The translations under genes and the position numbers were made by a program. A stretch of 64,000 bases of DNA from Ursus arctos (lineage: Eukaryota; Chordata; Mammalia; Carnivora; Ursidae), in assembly GCF_023065955.2 (NCBI RefSeq), contig NC_079873.1, positions 5,842,566 to 5,906,565 on the forward strand, written 5' to 3'. Position 1 is the first letter of the stretch. Each line of letters starts with the position of its first letter. The notes below the pieces were generated by a model, which saw only the letters and a list, made by a program, of their open reading frames with translations, was not told the origin of the DNA and did not search any database. Shown here piece after piece: positions 1-11,512 of the stretch.

Positions 1-1937
1 ATAGCTCTGATAGAATCACTTAGGAGCCTCGCTTCATGTAAATAGAAAAAATGTTAATGAGGACAAAATGTGGGTGATTAATAAATGTGATTGAAATGAA
101 ATGACCTTCCCTTATTCACTGGGTAATTAAAGTAATCAAGGGAGACCCAGCTGTGATGAGAAATGTCACAGAATAGACCAAAATACAATTAGCTATCATC
201 ATTGTGAGAAATACAGCATTTGATATGTTTTGTAGAGAAAACAGTGCTTTTAAAAATTGCTTTTAAAGTAAAGCAGGGTTTTTTCCCCTGACTGTCTGGA
301 GAATGTTCGTACTTCAGGGCAACCACAGGAGTATAAAAACACAGGACTGAAAAATACAATCCCCGTGGAATAAGAAAGGAGCATGCGAAGATTTATCTTA
401 CACGCCCCTAGATATCCTTTGAATTCTAATTAGACATTCCCTATAGTGTACAATATCAATCAGAAAACAGTGGCTCAAAGGCAGCAGATCACTTCAAGCT
501 CCTCTGATGTTACTCTTGGGGAAAGAAGGGATGAGGCATAATGCACTGTCCTTAAAATGCCTCTGTCTTCTCTTTTGGCAGCAAAACAAGCAACACTGTC
601 CAAAACGCTGGAAAGGAAATCAACCACACTCAAGGGTCAGCGATACAGCCTTCCTATATTGGCGTGACCGGGGACATTGGGGCATTGCCGCCTAATTCCA
701 GCTGATTAATAAACATAATGCAACGCGCTGTCATCACCAAATTTCATTAGAAAGTACCGACTTCTAAGCTCTCTCCTTTAAGAGGCGTCGCCTGAGGGCA
801 AACACTGACCTTTCACCTCCAGAGTCCCCAGACCTTCCGCATCAACAGATGCTCGATGAATTCACTTCACAAACACAAGGAAATATATCACCAAGTACAG
901 ATCTGCCCCCAAAATTGTTTGGACTTGGCCAGTTGATCACTTTTGTCAAATACACGTTAAATCTGACAACATTGGCATCCCACATCAGTATTTCCCTCCT
1001 GGTGCTACATGCTTCTTATTTTGAAATAACTGTAAATGTATGAATGTTGGAGCCACTGATCCACACAGCATGTGTGTCAGAATCTTCCATTGCCGCGAAG
1101 TCCTGTTTATCGTGTTTAAACGTCAAAAGGCGAGTCGGGCCGATGGAAACACTGTGGAGCATTATCAGAGCTCCAGGAGGGTTCTTTTCCTGACACTCTC
1201 GACCACCTTCTGAAAACAAATGACCATTTTCTCCATTTCCGTTCATTTCATGGTGGCTTATCTTTCTTTTCATTCTTCTTCATTTTTGGTACTTTTCCAT
1301 TTTATCTGCCGGCCTACATTTTGTTTCTCCGTTCTATGCAGACGTTAGTTTTTCCCCATCTTCAGCAAATTTGTGGATGCTTTTTCTGGCATTTTTAGCC
1401 TTCTCTTTATAGCCCCCTTCATTCTTCTGAGTGCTCTTCTCCTTTCTATATTTGATGCGTTGACTTGAACGTATCAGTCACTTAAACACTCGTGTGCCAC
1501 CCACAGAGTGAGCAGGAGTGGCCAGCAGTGAAGTGGGATTCCACGAGCAGTCACCTGAATCACGAGTGTGTGACCAACACAGACGGAGGCCGTGCTTATT
1601 CCAATGAAGACAGATGGAGCAGCCGCATAAAAAGACAGGTAGTGAGGGCAAACTGGGCGCAGGCTGGGCAGGAAATAAAGAGAAAAAATATCACCCTGCC
1701 AATCCCTGCAATGGTCCAATTCTATGCATTCAGTATTCAAGCAATGCAGTGTAAGATATTCAAGTTGAATTGGAGCCTCTAACTTTAAGTCTTAAGAATC
1801 CTCCTTCCATGGTGTCAATTTCTATATCGTCCCATGCTAAACATGATGTCAGTATTTTCCAAGTAAATTCTTATGCAGATCAAAAGCTTCATCCCTGCAG
1901 AAGCCACCACCGGGAAGACTGAACCAGACTTGCGTTC
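1..1937. other. Unassigned single-copy-looking DNA
   Basis: No repeat family, RNA gene or exon is recognised in this stretch. Short open frames occur on both strands but have no family resemblance and overlap one another in different frames, as chance frames do. It is moderately AT-rich with a few CpGs (for example near 680-800 and 1090-1150). It could hold conserved regulatory DNA, but that cannot be judged from one sequence. Confidence 0.5.
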
Positions 1938-1951
1938 AAAACCTCAGGATA

Positions 1952-2151
1952 GGGGCGCCTGGGTAGCGCAGTCGTTAAGCGTCTGCCTTCGGCTCAGGGC
2001 GTGATCCCGGCATTCCGGGATCGAGTCCCACATCGGGCTCCTCCGCTGGGAGCCTGCTTCTTCCTCTCCCACTCCCCCTGCTTGTGTTCCCTCTCTTTCT
2101 GGCTGTCTCTCTGTCACATAAATAAAATAAAAAAACAAAAAAAAAACAAAA
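1952..2151 (+). mobile_element. SINEC (tRNA-derived carnivore SINE)
   Basis: The element starts with the SINEC head GGGGCGCCTGGGTAGCGCAG, has a B-box-like GGGATCGAGTCCC, a CT-rich body (cctcttcccactccccctgc type) and an A-rich tail. A perfect 14-bp TSD, AAAACCTCAGGATA, flanks it at 1938-1951 and 2152-2165. The TSD begins with AAAA, as expected for L1-endonuclease priming. The body carries the ctgggagcctgcttcttcc variant typical of the bear/panda-type subfamily. Complete copy. Confidence 0.97.
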
Positions 2152-2171
2152 AAAACCTCAGGATAAAATTA

Positions 2172-2662
2172 CGATGGTTAATTTCATGTATCAACTTGAC
2201 TGGACACCCCACAAATTCGGTCAAGCATCATTGTGGGTGTTTCTGTGAAGCTGGTTTTGGATGAGATGAACATTGGGTACACTGACTGATGCAGACTGCT
2301 CTGTATCATGTGGTGGGCTTCATCCAATCAGCTGAAGGCTTGACTAGAACAAAAAGCCTGACCCTCCCCTGAATAAAAGAGAACTCCTCCCGCCTGAGAG
2401 CCTTTGAACTGCGACATCAACTTTTTCCTTCCTTTGGACTCACACTGACACATCAGCTCTTCCTGGCTCTCAGGCTTCGGGCTCAGACTAGAACGAAACC
2501 ATCAGCTCTCCTGGGTCTCCAACTTGCCGATGCACCCTGCAGATCTTGAGACTTTCCGCTCCCCATGATCACATGAGCCAATTCCTTATCATAAATCTCT
2601 TTCTGAACATATGCACATCCTATTGGTTCTGTTTTTCTGCAGAATACTGATGAATACAGAAA
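2172..2662 (+). mobile_element. Ancient LTR-like interspersed repeat
   Basis: This segment matches the segment at 63570-63978 over nearly its whole length. Shared blocks include the opening gatggttaatttcatgtatc / gatggttacttttctgtgtc, 'ggcttcatccaatcagctga', 'cattccttatcataaa' and the end block cacatcctattggttctgtt...actgatgaatacag. It has the feel of a mammalian LTR (opens TG-like, ends near CTAATACA), but I cannot name the family with certainty. Confidence 0.6.
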
Positions 2663-3145
2663 TCTTAACTCTGTAAGAAACCTTAGAGTCATTTATCACA
2701 GCATCCTATTCTTACGTGTAAGGACGATAAGGTCCAGAAAGACTGCGAGTCTCATGGAATTTAAACAACAAATTAATGTCACTGCTAACTTTGGTTCTTT
2801 TCTCATGACTTGTGGGGGTTCCAGGGCATGCACAGCTTTGTTTATGATCTGGAGTGTACTGGAATCCAGTTCTTTAGCCTTCAGATGTCAGAGAAGCTAC
2901 ATGTAGAAGAAGAGGCAATGATTCTTGCAATATGAGGAAGTCCGCTCCACCCCAGCAAAGATGACCTGGAAAGCTTCTGTGAGTATATTCTTTATTAACT
3001 TCATTTCGTGGAAATGTCTACAGTACACCTCCAGCCACTGAGATAAACACCTACTTCTGGTTTCCTTTGTCAATTTAATGATGCCAGCACTGTAGCTCTG
3101 CAACGTACTTGAGAATATCTGGATCAAACCACTGGAAGCACTTTG
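2663..3145. other. Unassigned DNA, possible MIR trace
   Basis: Around 2690-2750 a weak resemblance to the MIR core can be seen (ttacgtgtaaggacgataaggtccagaaag, similar to the 'gaggaaactgaggcccagag' block). It is too decayed to call firmly. Nothing else is recognised. Confidence 0.3.
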
Positions 3146-3148
3146 GGG

Positions 3149-3722
3149 TGTGATAAGCAGAATAACACCCCCCCCAAAACATGATCTCTTCCTAATCCCC
3201 AGAGTTTGTGAATATGTTACTTATATAGCAAAATGAACATTGAAGATGTGAGTAAGCTAAGAATCTTGAGATGGGAGCTGATTGTGGATAATCCAGGTAG
3301 GCCCAATATCATCCGTTGTTTGTTTTTTCTTTCCAATATCATCACTTGTAAGGGTCCTTATAAGAAGGAGGCAGTGGGGCCAGGTGTGTGAATGCAAGCA
3401 GAAGTGAGACAGACAGAGAGAGAGAAATCTGAAGATATCATGCTACTGGCTTTGCAGGTGTCATGGAGGAAGGGGCCACAAAACCAAAGAATGCAGGTGG
3501 GTTCCAAACCTGGAAAAGGCAAGCAAGCAAGCAAAGAAACAGAAATCAGAGTCTCCCCTAGAGCTTCTGGAAGGAACGCAGCCCCTCAACACCCTGATTT
3601 TAGTGCAATATAACCCACTCTGGGCTCTGACCTCTAGAGCTCTAAGACAACATGTTTCTAACATCTTAAGCCATGAAGTTCATATTAGTTTGTTCCAGAA
3701 GGAATAGGCAGCTCATAGACTG
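3149..3722 (+). mobile_element. MaLR-type LTR (MLT1-like), decayed
   Basis: The text follows the MLT1/MaLR LTR order: a TGTGATAAGCAGAATAACAC start, an 'atgatctcttcctaatcccc' block, 'ggtccttataagaagga', then a downstream 'aacccactctgggctctgacctctagagctctaagacaac' stretch and an end near 'agtttgttccagaaggaat'. Internal length is about 570 bp, somewhat long because of small expansions. ERVL-MaLR LTRs are very old non-autonomous retroelements. The exact subfamily is not assigned. Confidence 0.65.
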
Positions 3723-4620
3723 AGGCTTGTAAAAGTAGATGCCCAGGCCCAATCACCAATGATTCTAATTCACATCTTCTTCCCCCAATCAAATTTTATA
3801 TTCCACAAATTTTGTCAATTACTGGAAGTACAACGAAAGCTGAGTCCCAGTGACAACGAGCTTCCAAGGAGCTTGTAGTCTGAAGGGGAAAACAGTTCTG
3901 TCAACACGAAACACATCTCTTTCCTGATCAAGAAGCTTAACCACCACCCACAAATAGTATATTGATAGACTCATGGTGATCCATCAACCTTTGCCAAAAC
4001 CACGAAATTTCATTCATGTGGCTTTACTTAAGTCAGCTTTCCTAAAGGGATATCTTGGGAGCAAATCCTTATGTTTTCCTTGCAGCCCTCCACATTTATT
4101 CCACACATTTGCTTCCTGAGAACCCTGCTGTTATGTTTCTTCATATACGGCCCGAATTTAAAAACTGGGGGGGGGCGGTTAGTGATGAGTGCATTTTTGA
4201 TGGGCTTGCCATCTTCTGGGACCCTATCTTGTTGCTCTGAAAGCTCCCTAGGATACAGGCATGGTGATTGAAGACTCCAGAAGGCAGTGATGGTTATCGG
4301 CAGTGCCGCTCAGTCTCTAGGCACATTAGCATTCTTAGATCCATAGAGCGGTCCATGGTGTGACATGTTAGAACGCCTTTCTATCTGCTTGTCTTCCCCC
4401 AAAGAGCAAGACAGTCAGGATTTTCTTATGTTTCTTTGAAAGCACTTTTCCTCCTCTGTATTATTCCAGAACATCTGCAGAAAGTTACACAATCCAGTGA
4501 CTGTTGTGTTGATTAGATTCTGTTCTCTCATCCCCTCAGCTGCCCCATCCTGTGTCACATGACTTTGTTGTCTCTCCCGTCACTGGCGAACATCCTCTCC
4601 TGCTGCACCAATGTTCGGCT
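3723..4620. other. Unassigned DNA with small MER5-like trace
   Basis: At 3722-3782 a short MER5A-like piece may be present (aaaagtagatgcccaggccc...gattctaattcacatc). Otherwise no family is seen. A run of nine or so G at 4168-4177 is a local homopolymer. Confidence 0.35.
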
Positions 4621-5292
4621 TGGAAATTAGATTAGTCTCCTATTACTGCTGCAACACATGACCACAAATTATCTGTTTAAAATCACACACATTTATTATC
4701 TTACAGTCTGGAAGTCAGAAGTCGAAAGATGGTTCTTTCAGCATGAAAATCAAGATGTTGCAAGGGTTGTGTTGCTTCTAGAGGCTGTGAGAGGTAGTTA
4801 GCTCCTTGCCTTCTAGATCCTAGTAGCCCCCCATCATTCCTTGGTACAAATTCCCTTTCCAGCCCTGGAACTGCTGTGACTTCTTTTGGTTTTTTTTAAA
4901 GATTTTATTTATTTATGTGACAGAGAGACAGCCAGTGAGAGAGAGAACACAAGCAGGGGGAGTGGGAGAGGAAGAAGCAGGCTCCCAGCGGAGAAGCCTG
5001 ATGTGGGACTCGATCCCAGAACGCCAGGATCACGCCTTGAGCCAAAGGCAGACGCTTAACGACTGCGCTACCCAGGCGCCCCGTGGAACTGCTGTGACTT
5101 CTGTTTCCGCCAGCACATCTCCTTCACTTAGCCCAATCCTCCTGCCCACGTATATATGAGGATAACCTTCCAACGCATGACCCTGCACCTAGTCACATCT
5201 ACAAAGCCCCTTTGCCATGTAAGGGAACACATTCACAGGTTCTGGGGTAGAACATGTGTATCTTTGGGAGACTATTATTCAACCCACACAGC
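4621..5292 (-). mobile_element. MaLR-type LTR (MLT1/MST-like), antisense, split by a SINE
   Basis: Read on the minus strand it follows the MaLR LTR. On the plus strand one sees 'ttagtctcctattactgctg', 'ttattatcttacagtctgga', then after the SINE 'cctagtcacatctacaaagc', 'aacacattcacaggttctgg' and 'ttattcaacccacaca'. A SINE at 4885-5083 interrupts it and the LTR resumes in register on the other side. Confidence 0.75.
4885..5083 (-). mobile_element. SINEC, antisense, inside a MaLR LTR
   Basis: A poly-T start is followed by the reversed SINEC body and ends in 'cccaggcgccc'. The 19-bp TSD TGGAACTGCTGTGACTTCT occurs at 4866-4884 and again at 5084-5102. The body carries the bear/panda-type 'gacagccagtgagagag' and 'gcaggctcccagcgg' variants. 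Insertion postdates the LTR. Confidence 0.97.
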
Positions 5293-5293
5293 G

Positions 5294-5438
5294 AAGTTAC
5301 TTGCTTTGCCAGATGGTAGTTATACTTGTGGTGAGTGTAGCATCATGTATAAACTTGTCAAATTACTACGCTGTACACCCGAAATTAATGTAACACAGTA
5401 TGCCAACTACAGTCAAATACAAAAAAATTTCATATTCC
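5294..5438 (+). mobile_element. L1 3'-end fragment
   Basis: The end 'aattactacgctgtacaccc gaaattaatgtaacac' followed by an A-run matches the generic mammalian L1 3' terminus (…tgtacacctgaaactaatat…), also seen at 7580-7640. Only about 140 bp is present, so it is a severely 5'-truncated copy lying directly beside the MaLR LTR. Confidence 0.65.
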
Positions 5439-5825
5439 CTGCTTTGGTCAGAAGAATATAGGTAGAAGTGATGGTTTGCTAGTTCCACGTTCAGGACTAA
5501 AAAGGTTAACACATGTGTCCACCCACCCCTCTTAGGTTCTGTCACTACCAGGAGAGGAATGTATCCCAGCTGCCTGCTTTCCAAGGAAGAGCAGAGGTAC
5601 GTGAGGGAGACTGGAATTCAACTTACAACTTCAGCCACGACAAACCCAGTTAAGTTAAGACCATTTAACCCTGAGTCAACTTGATTGAGGCTGGGTTGAG
5701 AGAAAATGGGCTGCTAATTTATGAAAATGGGTATCAGAATATTTTGTTATATACTAACATCATGGTAATGACTAGCTGATAGAACTGCATTCAGTCCAAA
5801 GTTTGAAGTAGAAAGTCTTGGGTTG
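5439..5825. other. Unassigned DNA
   Basis: No recognised gene or repeat. Confidence 0.5.
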
Positions 5826-6014
5826 GGGGCACCTGGGTGGCTCCGTCAGTAGAGGTCTGATACTTGATTTTAGCTCAGGTCATGATCTCAAGCTCTGTGT
5901 TGGCCTCTGTGCTGGGTGTGGAACCTGCTTAAGATTCTCTCTCTCCCTCTCCCTCTGCCCCCACCTGCTCATGCTCTCTCTCTCTCTAAAAAGATAAATA
6001 AACAAATGAAAAAT
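5826..6014 (+). mobile_element. SINEC, older subtype
   Basis: The element has head GGGGCACCTGGGTGGCTCCG, body 'tcaggtcatgatctcaagct', a CT-rich block and an A-rich tail with 'taaataaacaaatg'. TSD AAAGTCTTGGGTTG (5812-5825) and AAAGTCTGGGGTTG (6015-6028) differ by one base. It is more diverged than the copy at 1952, with a mutated B box. Confidence 0.93.
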
Positions 6015-6028
6015 AAAGTCTGGGGTTG

Positions 6029-6690
6029 TATGAGTCCTCCGGAACACGGAAACACTTGCCCTGAAATGGTAAAGCATTACAATTATATTTGCACCTCTGC
6101 TTTGACATCGCTTTTATTATACACAATACTTATCACATATCCTACTGTTTCTTGCACATAGGAGGATCTGATTATATGTGAAGAATTTCCAAAGTGTTTG
6201 AAAAAAAAATGTATCCTAACTTGAACTTCCTCCAGGGACTTCCTTGCTTCTTCAAGCATGACTCCATAGAAAATCTGAATTAGACCCCATTACACAGACT
6301 TTATTCATTAAGTTACAGAAAGGAAATGGTCTCATACAATACAGGCCTGATTAAAATGACAACAGCATGTACGTCTGATTTTCTGCTTGAACTGGGCTTA
6401 TAATAACAACTGATCAAAATTTCCAACACACTCCTTGCCTCAAACACTGTCCTGTACCATATATACCTCAGTGAAGTTAAGCGATTATAGTGGTATGGAT
6501 TTGACATTACTGGATACTTAGGAAATGAGGAATACACTTGTTTTTAAACTGTCTGCACTTGGGGGATGTACCTAGAGAAGGAAGTTGGAGACTTAACAGG
6601 AGGATGCACTCCTTCTTCACATTCAGGGACAATCTCAGTTTCTAATGTCCCAGGCCATATTTCAAATCATTTGACAGCCAGTGTGATCTG
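6029..6690. other. Unassigned DNA
   Basis: No gene or repeat family recognised. Open frames here (for example on the minus strand at 6313-6537) show no family features. Confidence 0.5.
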
Positions 6691-6694
6691 ATTT

Positions 6695-7640
6695 AGGGGT
6701 CAGAATATAAGAACATGGTGCTTTTTTCCAAAGAAGACATACAGGTGGCCAACAGACACATAAAAAGTTGCTCAGCATCACTCATCATCAAGGAAACACA
6801 GATCAAAACCACAAGATACCACCTCACACCTGTTAGAATGGCTATGATCAAAGCAACAAGAAACAACAGGTGTTGGCAAGGATGTGGAGAAAGGGGAACC
6901 CAAGTGGTGCAGCCACTCTGGGGAACAGCATGGAGGTTCCTCAAAAAATTAAAAGTAGAAATTCCATATGATCCAGCAATTCCTATGTCTAGGTATTTAC
7001 CCAAAGAATATGAAGCACTAATTTGAAAAGATATAAGCACTCCCATGTTCACTGTACTGTTACTTACAATAGTCAAGATACAGAAACAACCTAAGTGTCT
7101 ATCAGTAGGCAGACAGACACAATGGAATACTACACAGCCACCAAAAAGAATAAAATCTTTGACAATATGGATGGACTTTGAGGGTATTATGCTAAGTGAA
7201 GTCAGTCAGACAGAGAGACAAAGACAAATACTGCATGATTTCATGTATATGTGGAATCTAAAAAACAAAACAAATGAACAAAAAAAGACAAACAAAACTC
7301 ACAGATACAGAGAACAAAATCAAGGTTGCCAGAGGAGGGAGGAGGGAAATGAGTAAAGGAGGTTAAGAGGTACAAACCTACAGTTATAAAATAAGTAAGT
7401 CATGGGGATGTAATGTGCAGCATGGTGACTAGAGTCAATAATACTATATGATAAATTTGAAAGTTGTCATAAAATCTTAAAAGTTCTCATCACAAGAAAA
7501 AAACTGTTGTCACTTTGTGTGGTGACAGATGGTACTAGACTTGCAGTAATCATTTCACAATGTCTACAACTGTGGACTCATTATGTACACCTGAAACTAA
7601 TATAACGCTGTACATCAATTATACTTCAATAAAAAAAAAG
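6695..7640 (+). mobile_element. 5'-truncated old L1 (ORF2 C-terminus and 3' UTR)
   Basis: The start encodes the ORF2 C-terminal region, readable as [25 protein letters not shown] and [14 protein letters not shown]. Further on come VSQTERQRQ and MYMWNLK, which close ORF2, then a 3' UTR ending 'atgtacacctgaaactaata' with AATAAA and an A-tail. Frames are broken by indels (frame jumps near 7026-7045). AGAATAT occurs just before the 5' edge (6702) and after the A-tail (7638), a weak TSD. An older subfamily than the element at 12760. Confidence 0.9.
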
Positions 7641-8043
7641 AATATGGGGCTTTGATGGCTCTTTGCAGGTTTTTAACCATTTATTCTCCACCCCAAGAGG
7701 CAAACAAGTGAGCTGCTCGTTTTTTATTCTCAGTAAAATATTTTAAGGTGTTTTCCATGCAGAGACAATTAAACTAGAAAGGGACTAACTCTAAAATATG
7801 CACATTTCTCTGAATGTTGGATATAATTTTTACTTGAAAAGAACACTCAAAACATAAATGGCAAGTATTCAATATAAAGATCTCAGCTTTTTCAGAATTG
7901 TAATTTTAATTGCTAAGACGAATGTTGAGGCTGATTTAGCACCAGAATCATAATTGACCATAAATTTTCTCTTGTTTTTACAACCATTCCTGTGATACAG
8001 AATATAATTTTGAAGCTGAAGCAAAGTTTCCTCCATAAGAGTT
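7641..8043. other. Unassigned DNA
   Basis: AT-rich sequence with no recognised feature. Confidence 0.5.
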
Positions 8044-8470
8044 TGTTATGGGTTGAACTGTAACCCCTGAAGAGATGTCGAAGTCCTACCCCTCAGAACC
8101 TGTGAATACAACCTTACTTGGAAACAGGGTCTTTCATATGATTGAGTTAAGATGATGTCATTAGGGTGGGCCTTGATCCACAATGATTGGTATCCTTGTA
8201 AAAGAAGAAATTTGGACACAGAGACAGACTTGCAAAGAAGGCAGACAATGTAGGAAGAATGCCATCAACAAGCCAAGGCATAGCTGAGGCTGTGAGAAAC
8301 TGGAAGAGGAGCATGAAACAGACTGTCCCCAGCACCCCCCAGAAGATACCAACTCTGCTGACACCTTGATCTTGGACATCTGGACTCCAGAACCATGGCA
8401 ACAAATTTCTGTTGTTTGAGCCACACAGTCTGTGGTACTTTGTTACGACAACCATAGGAAACTAATATAG
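8044..8470 (+). mobile_element. MaLR LTR (MLT1/MST-like)
   Basis: It begins TGTTATGGGTTGAACTGTAA and contains 'ttggaaacagggtctttc', 'atgtcattagggtgggcctt', 'gaaatttggacacagagaca', 'gctgacaccttgatcttgga' and 'aatttctgttgtttgagcca', ending 'ttacgacaaccataggaaac taatata'. The block order and about 425-bp length fit a complete MLT1-type LTR. No internal retroviral sequence adjoins it, so it is a solo LTR. Confidence 0.9.
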
Positions 8471-8568
8471 ATGTCAATTCAGCTTAAGTTTCTTTGATAG
8501 ATTACAGATTAGAAGCTATCAATCATTATAATCAGATGAATTATCCACAAAATATTCACTACTCTGTT

Positions 8569-8570
<2 letters not shown>

Positions 8571-8608
<38 letters not shown>
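8571..8608 (+). repeat. (TG)n microsatellite
   Basis: Nineteen uninterrupted TG dinucleotides. Potential Z-DNA-forming and length-polymorphic tract. It makes a translated frame with alternating VC residues that is not a gene. Confidence 0.98.
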
Positions 8609-8609
<1 letters not shown>

Positions 8610-10404
8610 TGTTACTAAACAAACACCCGTTTCCTGTGCTGAGGTTCTTCAACCATTAAAACCTATGGAAGTAGAGTCTCTTTGTTTTTCTAACTTAAAA
8701 TCCCTCCTGGAATGTGAAATGGGCCCCAAATATTTCAGGCATCAAAATCTAGAAAAAGTGTCAAGGTTAAAAAATAAGATAGCACTTAATACAAGTTATT
8801 TATATTTCTTCTGGCTCTTTAAAATATTTAATTGGTCAAACAGTCAAGACAGAATCTAACCCAAACAGTTTCTTTCAATATTACCAGAATATTAGTTTAG
8901 ATAGCGCTAATGCACTCAGATTTTCAGTGCTGCTGTAACTAATTTGAAGTCACTGGGCTAACTCTTGTAGGGAGCCAATACTTTTACTTCTGCTTTCTGC
9001 ATTTCCTTTACAACTTTAGGAAGCCTCTCCCTCTTTTTCAGTTGTGTTCTCCTTTCCTCCCTTGCCAAAATCTGCTCTCAGGATTGCCTCTGTAATCCTT
9101 CACATTGTAGTATGAATCAACTAAAGTCAATGTATTCACTCACCCAGGACCAGCCTGTGCCTATTTTTACAATAAGGTTTTCTTGTAACACAGCCAAAAG
9201 TAGACTTACATATGGCTGCTCTGATCTACCTTGGCAATGCTGAGTGTATGTGGCCTGTGAGCCTGAGAAGATTTACTCCCTGGTCCGTTACAGAAAAAGT
9301 TTGTCAATTCCTGTTCTAAGGCTTCTCTCTCAAAAAAGCAAAACAAACAACATAATGCCTGTGTAATATTTATATTACATTTGTAATCTTCAGGATGTAA
9401 GAGAGTACATAGCTTGGTTGTACAGAATGTAAACAGTCACAGGTTCTCATCAAATGAACTACAAATCCCCTTCGGCTTTGAGTCCAACACAAGCAAGGGG
9501 AAATAGGTGAAATGGACTCAGAGGCCACGTTTCAGAAACTACATATGTATATGGAGTGCTGTATGTTTACGTATAAGGATTTGTATGTATATCGTAGATA
9601 TTGTTCATTTCTGTTCTCATCATCTGACCTGTTGGTTTTGGGACATGCAAAATATTGGTGTATTTCCAAGTCTTAAAGTTGAAGAAATATGTTTTAGTAA
9701 ATATGAACTAAAATTCCATTTTCAAAGTTAGTACTTGACTGATTTGGTTGTATACCATGTGTCAGTTTCCTGAGTCATACCCCCAAATTACTATTGTTTG
9801 CTAAGGAACAATCTGGACGCTGGCACCACTGAATCCAAACCTACAAATTGAAGTGTTATAAACAGAGATGGATTCATTCCATGGTCTCCAATTAGTTTTC
9901 TGCATCCCAACTCCAACAGCTGTTCCTGCCTTTAGATGATGAAAATACAATGCCTATTACATAACCAAAACAAAATGCTATTATTGCCTTTTGCAATTAT
10001 ATTATTCTTCTTGATAAATCACCATCTGATTATCCTGCTGCATTATGCGTTTGCCACTCCTGCTATTTACCTTTCTGTTGCTTATTAGTACCATGACTAT
10101 AAAGGGAAGGAAGTCAACCAGAAGTGTCTCTATTATATTATTTCTGGAGAAGTTTTGCAGTCTCTGAGCAATCAAGATAGAATTTCCAACCATTTTCTCA
10201 CAGATATGGGGCACGGAGCATTCCCAGTTGGAAAGTGTAAAATCCCTTAACAGTGAATGGAAAACATCTTGGATTAGATCATGAGGACTCCTGGGTTTGC
10301 TTACTCTCAGCTTGACTTTTTAAAACACATGTACCGAACAAATACAAATAATCTAGAGTAATACACACAATTTCTCAGTTTGGACTGCAGTCAATTGCAA
10401 TCTG
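8609..10404. other. Mostly unassigned DNA with a MER20-like scrap
   Basis: At about 9238-9322 a piece resembles the 3' part of MER20-like hAT elements (ggtccgttacagaaaaagtt tgtcaattcctg). The rest has no recognisable family or exon. Confidence 0.4.
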
Positions 10405-10475
10405 TTTATTCATTTAACAAATATTTATTTCATGCCTACTATGTGTCCAGCACTGTTCTATGTTCTCGGAATATA
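10405..10475 (-). mobile_element. L2 fragment (antisense)
   Basis: The text 'tttattcatttaacaaatat', 'ttatttcatgcctactatgt', 'gtccagcactgttctatgtt' is the well-known complement of the L2 LINE 3' end (aataaatatttgttgaatga on the other strand). Short and diverged. It ends where the Tigger-like element begins. Confidence 0.55.
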
Positions 10476-10808
10476 CAATGACCCTTGAACAACATGGATG
10501 GTTAGGGGTGCCAACACCCCCTCACAGTCAAAAATCCACACAGAACTTCTGATTCCCCTAAAACTTAACTAACAATAGCCTAGTTTTCACCAAAAGCCTT
10601 ACCAATAACATAAACCAGTCAATTAACACGCATTTTATATATGTATTATATACTGTATTATTAGAACAAAATAAGCTAGAGGAAAGAAAATGTGATGAAG
10701 AAAACTATAAGGAAGGAAGAATACATTTACAATACTGTCCTGGCTTTACTGGAACAATCCACATATAAGTGGACCCACGCAGTTCAGATCTGTGTTGTTA
10801 AAGAATCA
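10476..10808 (+). mobile_element. Tigger/MER2-like DNA transposon remnant
   Basis: The left end, caatgacccttgaacaacat, and right end, gttcagatctgtgttgttaa, are near-complementary, as expected for terminal inverted repeats of Tigger-type (mariner superfamily) non-autonomous elements. Internal text such as 'aaaacttaactaacaatagc', 'ccaaaagccttaccaataac' and 'gtattatatactgtattatt' is characteristic. TA precedes the left end. No transposase frame remains. Confidence 0.75.
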
Positions 10809-11125
10809 AATGTAGGAACATGAGATGAGTTGGCTAAAGTGCCTTTTATAGCTCTCTCAGAACTGTTGGCCTGTTCACTGTGTTATCAGTATGTCTCCTT
10901 CTCATCAGCCGTTTCCTTTCCTTTCCCTTGTTTTATATCTTACCGGTGTTTCTCCATTCCCTAAGTCTTCTCCTTTTTGTAACAAAATTTTCACATCATC
11001 TCTCCTTTGTCTAAGTGTTTGTTTAAATGCTTCAAGTAATTCAAAGTCGTATTGTTGTCCTAACTGCCGATTTTCAACGATGCCAACTTTCCCAGTCCCT
11101 CACCCGAGAGATATTTATTGAAAAG
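10809..11125. other. Unassigned DNA
   Basis: A 76-codon open frame at 10891-11121 (+) is Ser/Phe/Pro-rich and low-complexity, derived from CT-rich DNA. No gene recognised. Confidence 0.45.
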
Positions 11126-11512
11126 TGCAGAATTTTATTACGGTGTAACAACCATCCCCATACATCAAGTGGCTTAAAATAACCACACGCATTTTTCGGG
11201 GTCGGGTTAGGTGGTGATGACACATCTCCCTTCCCAGTAGTACTGGACGGGGGAAGCTCAACTAGAGCTTAGACGATACGCTCACTGGCAGATAAGCTGC
11301 CGCTGTCTGTTGACTGGGAACATAGCTGGGATCCTCAGCTCATCTCCACACGGCCTTTCCAAGAACATATTGAGCTTTCTCAGAACACGGCAGCAACGTT
11401 CCAAAGACAAGTATTTCAGGTGACAGGAAATAGAGGCTGCCAGTCTCTTTAGGCTTGGGTATGGGAAGTGGCACAGGGCCACTTCTGCTATATTTTATTG
11501 GTCAAAGATGAA
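11126..11512. mobile_element. Ancient interspersed repeat, family unassigned
   Basis: The opening 'gcagaattttattacggtgt aacaaccatc', 'agtggcttaaaataacca' and the end 'cagggccacttctgctatat tttattggtcaaag' are blocks I know from old LTR/MER-type mammalian repeats. The copy is heavily decayed, so neither family nor orientation is assigned. Confidence 0.45.

Noticed and set aside
4168..4177. G-run as G-quadruplex
   Set aside because: A single G-run is not enough. No further G-tracts are nearby.
6693..7076. 127-codon minus-strand frame over the old L1
   Set aside because: It is the antisense shadow of the L1 ORF2 C-terminus.
8494..8859. 121-codon plus-strand frame with VC repeats
   Set aside because: Passes through the (TG)n tract and has no family resemblance.
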